Below are positions 12,438 to 23,780 of a DNA stretch of 64,000 bases, piece by piece. The translations under genes and the position numbers were made by a program. The stretch spans positions 2,254,761-2,318,760 of the forward strand of contig NC_133114.1 of NCBI RefSeq assembly GCF_022965805.1, read 5' to 3'. The stretch comes from Primulina eburnea. Its lineage: Eukaryota > Streptophyta > Magnoliopsida > Lamiales > Gesneriaceae. The notes beneath the pieces were generated by a model. The model was not told where the DNA came from. It worked only from the letters and a program-made list of their open reading frames with translations, and ran no database searches. Position 1 is the stretch's first letter. The number at the start of each line of letters is the position of its first letter.

Positions 12438-15400
12438 TATGAATTTCACTTTAATGTCGTAAACCTGCAAGTGACATTTTATTTATTGGCTTATTTTAGT
12501 GTGAACAATAACAATTTAGTTATTGGCTCTTGATAGAAGGTGCGTGATAGATATTCATATATATAGTTACTTTTTTATTTTTAAATCGAATGCCTATTTG
12601 TTAAAAGAAATGTATTATTGAAAACATGTTGAACGATATAATTTTTGTGTGTAAGCTATTGAGTGTTTTATTTGATGCAACATGATTATTTTATTACATG
12701 GCAAAGTATTTAATTTTTTTGTACCTCTACACAGAGATAATAGTTCGAATACTTTCCACCAAGGTTTATTTCATCATCGTAATTACTTATTTTATTATTG
12801 TCCAAGATGGTATTTAAAGATGCACACAACCCACCCACCACGAGGGAGACAGATAGTGTATTAAGACTTGTTTACAACTAGTTAGTTTGACAGATGTTTA
12901 TGTTAATTAAGAGTGTAAACGATTAATATTTTATTCGTATTCGAATTAAACTTGAATATGCCAAACTATTTTTTGAGCTATTGCTTCATAGTTTGTGAGT
13001 CGTTTGTGAGTGATCGAGCTTTTCATGCACTATAAATCCACAGTAAAATTTGTTGAAAAGTTCAAGTTCAAAATGATCTTAAATGCACGATGCAAGTTAT
13101 AGTATATTGTATAAAAATATAGATATCGTTTCATCGAGACAGTAAGTATTACACGGATATTATTTCTAATTATGTATTCTTTAGCAACACGAATATGTAG
13201 GCTTATAGTTGTATTTTTCCATATAAAAATAGAAATAAGATAAAGTATAAGTCGAATTTTATGAATAAGATTGGACACAGAGTCTTAAAGGGCGGTTGTG
13301 ATGGCCTGATTCCCTTGTTATTGAATTAATTTTTGTTATAAATATAACTTTATCAAAATAATTATTGATCATGAACAATTAACAATTCCAACATTTAAAA
13401 AATTCATAACTCATATTCCATTAACATATTTCATCATCACGTGTCATGAAAAATAATTCACCTTTTACTCAGGATATTTGGTCCCTCACATTATAATAAA
13501 AATTGTCATCATCAATGGGTAAAATTTCATCAAATCCTAAAAGAAAAACACTTCATGTGCATGAATTTAACTTACCGACAAGCTCAGATTGATTGATCTT
13601 AAATAATGGATTTTCAATGGAGCATCAATAGTACAAAATAAGGTAATATGGTACCTAATGCTTTAATCAGAAAGATAGAATCTAGATCAATAAATATCAG
13701 ACAAGAACTACAATCATAACTCAATAATGACCCTCGTCAAAAAAAAAAAACTCAATAATTACCCAAAGAAGATTCCAGCATGTAAATGTGAGCCTAGAAC
13801 ACTACCTTCGTACATACACTTACATTGACCAAAGGAAGACTGCTGCAGTGCTCGCTTGCCATCCTCAACCACAATCATAAATTTGGCTGCAATCCAATTC
13901 ATATTGCCATTCTTGTGCAGCATAGCATAACAAACTTGTAATGCACTATTCCGCATGCAATATCCGAAGTGGATTGTAATGGAAATATTTTTTTGTCAAA
14001 TTCCGCATAACAAACACTTCTTCAAATAGTGTCAAATTTCAAGTTTCAACTTTGTTGTTAGCAGCACATATTTCAGAATTCAAGCCACTTATGAAACACA
14101 CATCATCCTTGAATGGTTGGATCAGATTGTAATGACAAAAATATAGCGTAGATTAGAGCAAAAGTGTAGTGTTTACATAGAGAATGAACTTCTCGTATGC
14201 TATATATTAGGCAACACGAAAATTAACTTGGGTTTGAGTTATCTAGACTATGGAGGGGAGAAGCTCATAGCGGTCTATTAAAAACCATTTTATGCCAAAA
14301 AATTTGTCCAATTTTAAAAAACAAAGGAAAACAAGAAAAGTGGAGATTAGAATTTATTGCTCTATAAACTCGTAGAGACAAATATACATAAAATTTTCAT
14401 TGAGAAGAAGTGAGCACTATAAGTGGTCCTAACACACAAAAAAACATGTGAACAATCAATCATCTTTCATGTAAAAGTAGTCCTAAATCAACCATTGTAG
14501 CCCCACCGTTTATGTGATACCATATAACTTCAAGCATCTCATAGCGGAAATATTTCTTCAGCCAGATATATCCATTATCACACGGTAATCCATCACCAAT
14601 ACGACTATATAGTAGTTCCTCACATCGTGTACACCTTAAGTTTCATGACACATAACCTTGATAGTTATCAAATTCTTGGTTGCTTGATTGACATCACCGA
14701 AAAATTACATCATCTGATGATTATTAGCTAAGTGCCATGAAATACGAAAAATGCCACCAACTCCAAGAAATCGCACAAGTTCCTGGCAAGTATAGTATAA
14801 CCCACATGTGGGTCTCAAACCCACTCTCCTCAGCTAATACAATGTTGACAGAGGTTTTCCAACCATAATATTGTACATTTCTCAATTTTCTTCTCTGCTC
14901 AACTTAGTCTTAGACTTTTCTACACTAAGTTTTCCATTTGTGAACAAAATGATTAAAAGCAGTGTTCTAAAAATCCTCGTCTAGGACCGCCTAGGCGGCG
15001 CCTAGACGCTGGGCGGTCCAAAACCGCCCCGATTTTAGGCTAGTCGAAACTTCTAGGCGCCACCATATTAGGCCTAGGCGGTCCGGGCGCCGCCTAGCGC
15101 GAAAGCCGCCTAGGCGATTTTACAATTAAAAATTCGCCTAGGCGGTTTACACTTAAAAAAAAAAAACAAATTATGATATTCCTAATTATAGTATAACGGT
15201 TGTACAAATTTAATTTTCATTGTACAACGGTTGTAGTAAAGTAGTAAACTGATGTGGATGATTCATATATAAAAATTTATTAATATATATTTATTATTAA
15301 AATTTTAAATTTTATAATAATATATATTTCATATACAAACATAATACTCATGAACCACTTGATGAATTTAAGCTTTAAAAAAACCGCCTAGACAACCGTC

Positions 15401-15725
15401 TATGCCCCGCCTAGTCGCCTAGGCGCTAGGCGGTAGGTAACCGTCTGCCTATCGCCTACCGCTTTTTAGAACACTGACTAAAAGGTACTCTTCCCTGCCC
15501 CCATTATTAAGTCTATAATTTCCCCTCTTTAAAATCAACCCTACTTTCCATATCTACCTACATCTCTTTTTAGATTCAACCATATTTTCCGGGATAAGCA
15601 TTTTTGATCTGCCCACTCTAAGGTTCAATATGAAGGTCAGTCCAATCACTTCAGCATTTGGGAATGACAAGCTATATGAAGTTATATCTCTAACTTTTAT
15701 TTTTTGGTGCAGTTTCCAGGTTTGA
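12438..15725. repeat. Segmental tandem duplication, copy A
   Basis: Three blocks recur in the same order and orientation further right: 12438-12565 (copy at 15985-16110), 13190-13345 (copy at 16800-16955) and 14320-15725 (copy at 16965-17910, without the MITE at 14960-15476). Similarity by eye is high over each block. Copy A has about 980 bp (13346-14320) that copy B lacks. It begins about 290 bp after the RPL7A stop. No convincing gene lies in either copy. One reverse-strand patch around 15575-15690 stays open in both copies (about 39 codons) but I do not recognise it. Confidence 0.8.
14960..15476. mobile_element. hAT-type MITE (517 bp) with 14-bp perfect terminal inverted repeats
   Basis: It begins CAGTGTTCTAAAAA and ends with the exact inverse TTTTTAGAACACTG. 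The flanks are ATTAAAAG (14952-14959) and ACTAAAAG (15477-15484), an 8-bp target duplication with one mismatch, as made by hAT transposases. GC-rich GCCTAGGCGG-type units sit next to both ends and an AT-rich core lies between. The paralogous position in duplication copy B (about 17660-17670) lacks the element, giving a natural empty site. No coding capacity. Confidence 0.93.
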
Positions 15726-15984
15726 TGAAACGTCCTACCCTTTTTATTGCTTTAAAAATACTAGAAATTTTTTTTAACACTCAATTTTCGGCCATATATA
15801 TTTTTCCATATGAAAATATAAAATATTTTACCCTTTTAAAATAAAATACCAACCATCTAGCATTTTAAAATCAAGTGCAATAGCCATAAAATGAAATCGT
15901 CAACTGTTGTACCAAACCTAAAAAGCAATAGTTTGAAAAGAATAGCACATACTAAACCTCTCAAAAATCTCTCAAAAGCATAAA
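15726..15984 (-). mobile_element. Truncated end of a long LTR, same family as 20453-24875
   Basis: Starts TGAAACGTC and can be followed alongside 20453-20710 over about 260 bp (shared TACTAGAAATTTTTTTT, ACCTCTCAAAAATCTCTCA). It is cut off where duplication copy B begins. Minus strand is assigned because the full LTR reads 5'-TG to CA-3' on that strand. It marks the junction between the two duplicated segments. Confidence 0.75.
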
Positions 15985-17915
15985 GAATTTCACATTAATA
16001 TCGTAAACATGCAAATGACATTTTTATTTATTGGCTTATTTTAGTGTGAACAATAACAATTTAGTTATTGGGTCTTGATAGTGGGTGCGTGATAGATATT
16101 CATATATATAGTATTATTACGATTCTTATGTTGTAAACGAGGATCACATTAATGGACACACAAATAACAGTCGTGTAGTTATTTTCTTTTTTATTTTATT
16201 TTTTTCAAGTTATTGTTCGATAGTTTGCGAGTAGTTTGCGAGTTTTAATATTTTATTTATATAATATAATTATATATTAAATAAATATATTTCAAATCTT
16301 TATTTTCAAGTAGATTGTGAATCTTCGAATATTTAGAGTCGATCTTGAGCATGAACTGATTACGAGTAAAAAATATTAAATTTCGAATACTTAAAAGTTA
16401 CGATCCAAATGTTAACTACATGATATTAGTCGTGTCAGCTGTAATTAAAACTGAACATACAGAACCATGTGATAGCTAGTTATGTCTGTTGTAAACTTAG
16501 ATAGTTTCTTTCACTTGATAAATGATAGTTGATGTATATAGACTCTGTACATGGTGGATCGAAAACCCATAGAAATATTTTTCCATGTCTCCGTTTTCAT
16601 CTCAACAAATAGTAATAGTAGTATTAATAATAAAAAAATAACTATACCAAATTAATTTTTAGAGACAATAATTTTTACAAGAAACATAATTGACGATGAT
16701 CCTTGTTTACTAGCGGATAGTTAAAGAAATACTTGCGTTAGTGCACAATGTCAAAATGAATTATAAAGGTTAAAACTTGTCGGATTATATTCTAAAATCT
16801 AAATATATGCAGGCTTATAGTTGTATTTTCCATATAAAAATAGAATAAGATAAAGTATAAGCCCCATTTTATGAATAAGATTGGACACAAAGGCTTCAAA
16901 TGCGGTTGTGATGGCCTGATTCCCTTGTTATTGAATAAATTTTTTGTTATAAATATAATTTTATCAAGAAAACAAGAAAATTGATGTTTATAATTTACAG
17001 CTCTGTAAACTCGTAGACACAAATATACATAAAATTTTCATTAAGAAGAAGTGAGCGTTGTAAGTGGCCCTAAGTCCTAACACAAAAAGAACCTATGAAT
17101 AATCAATCATCTTTCATGTGAAAGTAGCACTAAATCCACAATTGTATCCCCACCAATTATGCGGTACCATATAACTTCAAGCAATCTCATAGTGGAATAT
17201 ATTTCTTCCGTCAGAAATATCCATTATCACACGGGAATCCATCACCAATATGACTATATAGTCATACCACACGTCGTGTACACCTTAAGTTTAAATTCTT
17301 GGTTGCTAGATTGCCATCACCGACAAATTACATCATGTGATGATTATTAGCTAAGTTCCATGAAATACGAAAAATGCTACCTACTCCAAGAAATCGCACA
17401 AGTTCCTGGCAAATATAGTATCACCCATATGTGGGTCTCAAACCCACTCTCCTCAGCTAATACAATGTTGACAGAGGTTTCCAACCATTATATTGTATAT
17501 TTCTCAATGTTCTTCTCTGCTCAACTTCATCTTAGATTTTTCTACATTAAGTTTTCCATTTGTATAAAAAATGATGAAAATTGTACATTTCTCAATGTTC
17601 TTCTCTGCTCAACTTCATCTTAGATTTTTCTACATTAAGTTTTCCATTTGTATACAAAATGATGAAAATGTACTCTTATCTGCCCCCCATTAACAAGTCT
17701 ATAAGTTCGCCCCTTTAAAATCAACCCTACTTTCCATATCTACCTACATCTCTTTTTAGATTCAACCATATTTTCCGGGATAAGCATTTCTGATCTGCCC
17801 ACTCTAAGGTTCAATATGAAGGTCAGTCCAACCACTTCAGCATTTGGGAATGACAAGCTATATGAAGTTATATCTCTAACTTTTATTTTTTGGTGCAGTT
17901 TCTAGGTTTTATGCA
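15985..17915. repeat. Segmental tandem duplication, copy B
   Basis: Collinear with 12438-15725 (see copy A) but shorter: it lacks the 980-bp middle segment and the hAT-type MITE. It has its own local tandem duplication at 17491-17667. Between the first two blocks (16115-16800) similarity to copy A is weak. No gene was recognised. Confidence 0.78.
17491..17667. repeat. Tandem duplication of an 88-bp unit
   Basis: Two adjacent, nearly identical units of about 88 bp (each with TTTCTCAATGTTCTTCTCTG and ATTAAGTTTTCCATTTGTAT). Copy A of the larger duplication has only one unit, so this duplication is younger than the segmental event. Confidence 0.85.
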
Positions 17916-18479
17916 CCGTAAGATGATGCAAAACAAGAAAACTTGTTCCAACTTTGTCAAATTCATAACATATTGGAACTTTACTTTTTCCTACATCCTC
18001 TTTTCTCAATTCATTGCTTAAAAATAAGTTGAACAAAAACTTGTGTCATCACAGTTTAAGGATAAATAGTGACATCTTACGTCATATATGAGGTAATCGA
18101 CCTTTCTTTTTATTTTTTATTTTTTGAATTTATCAACCTATCTTATTTTGATCGGACAATAAATTGCTATACATAATACAGGAAAAGTTGGTCGGCAATA
18201 AACCTTAGTCACTTATCCACAATGTTGTAGAAAAGGTAATCTTTGCAAAACAGTTTTATGTTTTAGGATAAATACCGAGATGGTAGGTTTCCTACAATAC
18301 AAATGTCGGTGTAAGAAAAAGTGGATGAAAGTAAATGTCACCAGGCTAAAAGGAAACCAGGAATCTCATTTATTTTCTAAATTCAGGAAACCTGTCCAGT
18401 TTTCCAGTGCAGACGTCATTAGATGAGCAGAACTACTACAAAGAGTCTATCAAAACTTTATCACAAGCAAAATAATTCG

Positions 18480-18688
18480 TGGTTGACCTATGGAGACGGT
18501 CGACGATTTATCAAAAAATGTCGTTACCTAACGATGATTTTTGAGAAAAAACCGTCACCAAAACCGTCTTATATTTAATTATTGTCCGCCTGTTTTGAGA
18601 TGATTTTTGATTTAAAACTGTCGCGAACATTGATGGTTTTTGTAGCGATGATTTTAATCAACAACGACATTTTTTGTTAATTGGCGAC
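18480..18688. repeat. Degenerate CACTA-type subterminal repeats
   Basis: Contains diverged GACGGT/ACCGTC and AACGAT/GTCGC units like those in the CACTA element at the left of the window, broken by the TRIM insertion at 18689. No intact CACTA terminus is seen; ACTACTACAAAG near 18433 could be a decayed one. Confidence 0.45.
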
Positions 18689-19038
18689 TGCAGGACCGAG
18701 TGCTTGCCGCTTTACCAAAAGATATAGCTGGTGGTAATGGTGCAACTCAAATCTTTTAAACCGCACATCAACTCAAGCACCACGGTTCGATCGCTCTACC
18801 AAACAAGGGCAATTATTGCACTCAACAATCTCCCTCTCAATAATTGCATTCCTTACCATCAATGAGAATCGAACCTGTGACCTTGATTCTGATACCAATT
18901 GTAGAACCGAGCTCTTGCCGCTTTACCAAAAGCTATAGCTTGTGGCGATAGTGCAAATCAAATCTTTTAAACCGCACATCAGCTCAAGCACCACGATTCG
19001 ATCGCTCTACCAAGCAAAGACAATTATTGCACCCAATA
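18689..19038 (-). mobile_element. TRIM (terminal-repeat retrotransposon in miniature), complete, 350 bp
   Basis: Two 139-bp direct repeats (18689-18827 and 18900-19038) flank a 72-bp interior. Read on the minus strand, each repeat starts TGTTGAGTG/TATTGGGTG and ends in CA. The interior begins with TGGTATCAGA two bases after the first repeat, a primer site matching the 3' end of initiator tRNA-Met. It ends with the purine tract GAGAGGGAGAT just before the second repeat. These are the hallmarks of an LTR retrotransposon with no coding region. The flanks GCGAC (18684-18688) and ACGAA (19039-19043) are a diverged 5-bp target duplication, placing the insertion inside a CACTA-type repeat array. A solo LTR of this family is at 33447. 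Confidence 0.88.
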
Positions 19039-19415
19039 ACGAAGGTTTTTAAATGTTTCATATTCCATTGCTAAATTTTTTTTAGAAAAATAATTTTTTA
19101 AAATAAAAAATTATCATTATAAAAAAAATAATATTCATAATGTCTATAAATGATAATATTGCCTGCTATCCTAAATGGTATGCATGCAGTCGCACCCAAG
19201 GAAAAACAATTTACAAGGAAAGAAGTAAACAAGAAAAGCAAAAGATAAGGAAAAAGAGTACCTAATTTTCAATATCACATGCAACACCTTTGTATCCGAC
19301 TTCCTATTTTGTACAGTGATGGCTATGAAACAAGAAATTTAGCAATAATAATAGCTTTGTAATCTGTCAAAAGTTGGTACCAAAGAGAAACGGTATTGAT
19401 TGCCAATGCAGGGTA

Positions 19416-19459
19416 ACATGGGCGCCTGCACAGCTGGCGCGCTGTGCTGGCGCCCATGT
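19416..19459. repeat. GC-rich hairpin, 19-nt arms with one mismatch
   Basis: Left arm 19416-19434 (ACATGGGCGCCTGCACAGC), loop TGGCGC, right arm 19441-19459, complementary except at one position. It stands out in an AT-rich setting and directly precedes a block of CACTA-type repeats. Role unknown. Confidence 0.8.
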
Positions 19460-19477
19460 GTTTGCAACAAAACAACA

Positions 19478-19575
19478 TTTAGCGACGGCTTTTACAAATC
19501 CGTCGCTACTAGCGACGGAATTTAAGAATCCGTCGCTCATAGCGACGGATTATAAAACACCGTCGCTAAACGTGT
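19478..19575. repeat. CACTA-type GCGACGG hairpin array
   Basis: Three back-to-back hairpin units (AGCGACGG ... CCGTCGCT). The plus-strand open frame at 19374-19577 is created by this repeat and the preceding hairpin and is not a gene. Confidence 0.75.
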
Positions 19576-19706
19576 AATTTTTTAAAGAAAAAATCGGACA
19601 GAGGGGGACAGAGGGGCGTTCACAAAATCGATTCTCCCGTCCAACCTACCGCCCCACAACACAGAAAAGTTTGAGAGAAACACAACACCGAAAAGTGAGG
19701 TTCAAC

Positions 19707-20134
19707 TGAAGGCAAATCTGGAGATCTCGTCCAAGGTTTTTCCGTGCGCCTCAAATCCGAAGGTAACTCGATGTATGACAGTTCATCGCCGCTGTTTTCT
19801 TCCATTCTACAATATGAAATGAACAAAATTAAATTTGTTTGAATATTTAAATTCCTTTTTATTCATTAAAATTGTGAGGTTTCAAGCAAATTGTGATTTT
19901 GAGGCACACAGAAAATTTTTTATTTGAGACGCACTTACATTCACACATACACGAACCAAATTTTTATTTCTAACAACTTCGATTTACATTCACGTACATA
20001 TTTTTATACCCGAGGTTTTCTAACACATTCACACACAAATTCTACCGGGAGTGACAAATTTTCCGACAACATCGAGTTACCTTCGGATTTGAGGCGCACG
20101 GAAAAACCTTGCACGAGATCTCCAGATTTGCCTT

Positions 20135-20136
<2 letters not shown>
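19707..20136. repeat. 68-bp inverted repeat, 67 of 68 identical, 294-bp spacer
   Basis: Arm 1 is 19707-19774 and arm 2 is 20069-20136. Arm 2 is the reverse complement of arm 1 with a single C/G difference. The spacer contains a further decayed partial copy around 19893-19915 (TTGAGGCACACAGAAAA). Arm 2 is followed at once by an AT dinucleotide run and then the left LTR of a copia element. A transcript through this stretch could fold into a long hairpin. No gene is recognised in it. Confidence 0.9.

Positions 20137-20197
<61 letters not shown>
20137..20197. repeat. (AT)n microsatellite, about 30 units
   Basis: An uninterrupted AT dinucleotide run lying between the inverted-repeat arm and the start of the copia LTR. 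It makes the open frame at 19924-20241 look long (IYIYIY); that frame is not a gene. Confidence 0.95.
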
Positions 20198-20200
<3 letters not shown>

Positions 20201-23106
20201 GTCAGAATTTTTCTCAAAATCATGTTTTTACGTATACATGAACAATATGCAGAAGCTTAAATCGAGTGTTACTTCCGGCCATTGAAAATTTTGATTTCTT
20301 TGCTTTCCTCTCGGTTGAAGCCTTCTAAGCACTGCACGCTGATCTCTTTAGATGATGTATTTTTCTTATGAAATGTGTGTGCTTAGGGACCTCAATCGCT
20401 CTATTTATAGGCGTTTTCTCATACCACCGATGAGTGTATCGGGAGCCGAGATTGAAACGTCTGCTTATTCATTTTCTTAAAAAGTACTAGAAATTTTTTT
20501 TTAAACCTCACTTAGCATCGGCCGAACCATAAAATATTTTTGACATCATTTTAAAAATAAACATCCAACTGCCATTTAAAAACCCAAAGGAAAATATTTT
20601 AAAGCATAAAATCGTCAAATATTTTACCAACCTAAAAATATTATTCGAAAAGTATAGCTCATACTATAACCTCTCAAAAATCTCTCATAACATAAATAAA
20701 AGACGTAAAAATATATTTAACATTACTTAAAATCATAAATCATAACTAGTGCGGAAAACTAGCGTCGGTTCTCGGGTTATGTGCACCTTCAGTCCAGCAA
20801 AGTCAACCATCAAGACCTCCATTATCATATTCATAATCAATTAATATCACCAGCATCAATCACACCTAGTGAGTCTAAAGACTCAACACGTCATATTCTT
20901 GATAACGAGTAATACGTAATACAGTTAACATATAACAGTGAAAAATACTTATACTTAAAATATCATTTTCATGACGATGCATAAACTTAAAACATAACCA
21001 TTTTCGTAAACATTTTCATGATGCATAAAAACATTTTCATAAAAACATAAACATACTCATATTCATATTCGTATTCATGTTCATGTTCGTGTTTATTGAA
21101 TTCAGATCGTGATTGTGACTCGTATTCTTAAACGTATTGGGCGATGGATCCATCTAAAGAAACCACAGTACTGGGCGGCGGGGACACCAGCAACACTCTC
21201 ACCGGTCAACTGGGCCTTGGCCTACGTATTAACATATTCGTGTCATTGGAAATACGATCGTCGGGGCTCTCTCTGGGGCCTTTTCCCATAAATGGGCTCC
21301 CTCTGGGGCCTTCTCCCCTCACGACATCTCCAATCATATTATCGTATTCGTATCAACGGAAACACGATCGTCGGGCTCCCACTGGGACCATAACCCTCAC
21401 GATATTTCCAACATATTCAGTAGTCACAATCCCTTCACATCCTTCAACATGTTATCATCACTTAATAAAAACATGCATATAATATCATTTTTATTTTTGA
21501 AACCAAGCATGCAACATATCTTTTAAATGCCCATATTTAAATCATAAAAATCATAGACATTTAAAAATCATAACTTAACATATTAAAAATCATAAACATC
21601 TATGAACAGTTTTAAAATAAACATTTTAACATCATAAACGTTTAAAATAAACATTAAAATAAACGTTTTAGCATATTAAATCATAAAACATTAAACATAT
21701 TAACATCTTAAAAATCCATAAACATTTAAAATTGACATATTAGCATTTAAACATCCATAATAATTGAAATTAATCACATTAACATATAAAACAGCATTCA
21801 GGACACTGTCATGACGTCTACTAATTTTTAGGTGTAAAAAGACCGTTTTACCCCTGGATGTAAAATTTCACGTTTTAGACATTTTCTTAATTTGATTGAC
21901 TCTAACATGTCCCAAATAATTATTTAAGCCTACATGAATTTTTCCATATTTTTATTTGGCTTAAATCGATAACTTTTAAATTTATTCCTTAAATAAGTCG
22001 TGTTATTGCGTTTTAATCCCGAATTAAACCAAAACTTAAAATAAAATTTCCAAATTGAAAACTTAGACTTCTAATAATTATTTAAGCTTAAGCCTAATTT
22101 TTCATAATTTTATAAGGCATAAAACTAGGCTTTTCAATTAACTCGTTAACTAGCGTTTCGTGCGGCGATTAAATCCCGAATAAATCCAAAACTCATTATT
22201 TTGATCCAAAATTTTTTACCATAACCTTTTTATGATTTATTCTACCCTTCCAAGTCATGAGCCACACCCGTGGACCCTTGTATTTAAATTTAGCTTTATT
22301 ATTTTCGTTTTGACACCTTATCGAACGCACCGAGCTATCTCCTAATTTACCCGAGCCACGCCCGAGCCTGCTCGAGCCAAAACCTAGCCAATCCATCTAG
22401 GGACCCTACTATGCAAGCCCAGCCCATAAAACAGCCCTGGCCCGACCAAAAAACCTCCTGGAAAGTGACCCAAGTTCTGCATGTTTTCTGCGTGAGACTC
22501 CCATGAACCATATGACTCATAACTATTCTAGGACTTCTACCAGCCCTTAACCACCGACCCCTCATGACCCTAACCTCCCCTAGACCACGTCCAGCCCAAG
22601 CCCAGACCAACCCAGCCCTTAGAACTCAAGCTGCGAACCACTGGACTACATGACAGCAACTTCACGCCTAACTTGCTGCCAAGAGCTTCTCCCTCACGTT
22701 TTCCACCTCCAGTTGAGCCAGCAGCGAACCCTCTTGAGCCAACCTCAACCCAGACCTCCTATGGACCCTACTGAACCCTTAGAACCTATGGACTCGACCC
22801 CTGCCCCTGAAACCGAAGACACAACATAAGCTGCAACAACACAGCCGAGAAGACCCACTTGACAAAGACCCTTGTTTCCTTGCATAGCCACCTAACCCAC
22901 GACCCAGCTCTTGAACCAGCCCCTCAAGCACCCTATCAGGACCCTAAGTACCTAACCTAGCCCAGCCCCACAGCCCCTGCACAAGTTGCTGCACACAAAC
23001 GCTGCTACATAGATCACCTCTCGGGTGCTAGGACTCCTCCCCAGCCCCTGGTCTCGAGTCCTAGCGTGGCTAGGACTCTTCCCCTGACCCCTCACGTGGC
23101 TCTAGC

Positions 23107-23780
23107 CATGGTTCGCCGGAACGGTTGCGGTGCTTGGAATGGCAACTACCGTTCCAGTTCCAATATTATATTGCGGAACGGGGTGTATAAAAAAATTAAT
23201 AAATTCAAAAAATTGGTAAAAAAATTAAAATATAAATTACATCATACTAAAAAATAAAATATACGAAGTTATTACAAATTTGAATCAATTTAGAGTGATG
23301 GACTAATAATAACCATCAAATCTTATATAAAGTGATGTTACAAATTATTTAACATCAATTAAAATAAAAAAAAAATTATAATTAACTTAGTTTTTTCACA
23401 CTTTGTAATGAAAATTTCTCAATTGAAATAGTTAACTTGCGGATTCTTGAATCCGCGAACCTTTATTTTTTTTTAAAATTCAAACCGTCCCTATAGTAGC
23501 GACGGTTGTCTTAAAACCGTCGCCGATTTGACGGTTTTATTAAAACCGTCGCTAAATTAGCGACGGTTGTCTTAAAACCGTCGCCGATGTAAATCGGCGA
23601 CGGTTAAATACAACCGTCGCTACATACACAAAACCGTCGCTAATAGCGACGGTTCATACATAAAACCGTCGCTACGTCGCAGAACGCCGCCACAAAACAA
23701 CAAACGATTTGGCCTGGAACTTTGGAACGGTGGCCACCGTTCCCGTTCCGGCCGCATAACGGCCGTTCCGGCGAACCATG
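23107..23780. mobile_element. hAT-type MITE (674 bp) nested in the solo LTR
   Basis: Terminal inverted repeats CATGGTTCGCCGGAACGG and its inverse (ending at 23780) are flanked by the 8-bp duplication GCTCTAGC (23099-23106 and 23781-23788). Internal GGAACGG-type units occur near both ends. The right half (23480-23685) consists of GCGACGG/CCGTCGC hairpin units identical in style to CACTA subterminal repeats, with an AT-rich core on the left. No transposase is encoded. Confidence 0.9.
23480..23685. repeat. CACTA-style GCGACGG array inside the hAT-type MITE
   Basis: About ten units of AGCGACGG/CCGTCGCT, including TCGCCGAT ... ATCGGCGA pairs that also occur in the CACTA element near 1090 and 5740. 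No CACTA termini flank it, so it is either part of the MITE or a fragment carried within it. Confidence 0.75.

Noticed and set aside
13759..13956. 65-codon minus-strand open frame in duplication copy A
   Set aside because: Amino acid composition looks protein-like, but it is unique to the copy-A segment, has no recognised family and shows no splice or promoter context.
18689..19038. tRNA or tRNA-derived SINE suggested by GGTTCGA-like and TGGTATCAGA motifs
   Set aside because: No cloverleaf can be drawn. The two 139-bp direct repeats with a primer site and purine tract explain the motifs as a TRIM.
19924..20241. 105-codon open frame with a long IYIYIY stretch
   Set aside because: Produced by the AT microsatellite and the inverted-repeat arm.
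22196..22610. Overlapping minus-strand open frames of 66 and 87 codons
   Set aside because: They lie in the CAGCCC-rich tract of the solo LTR; composition explains the lack of stops and no domain is visible.
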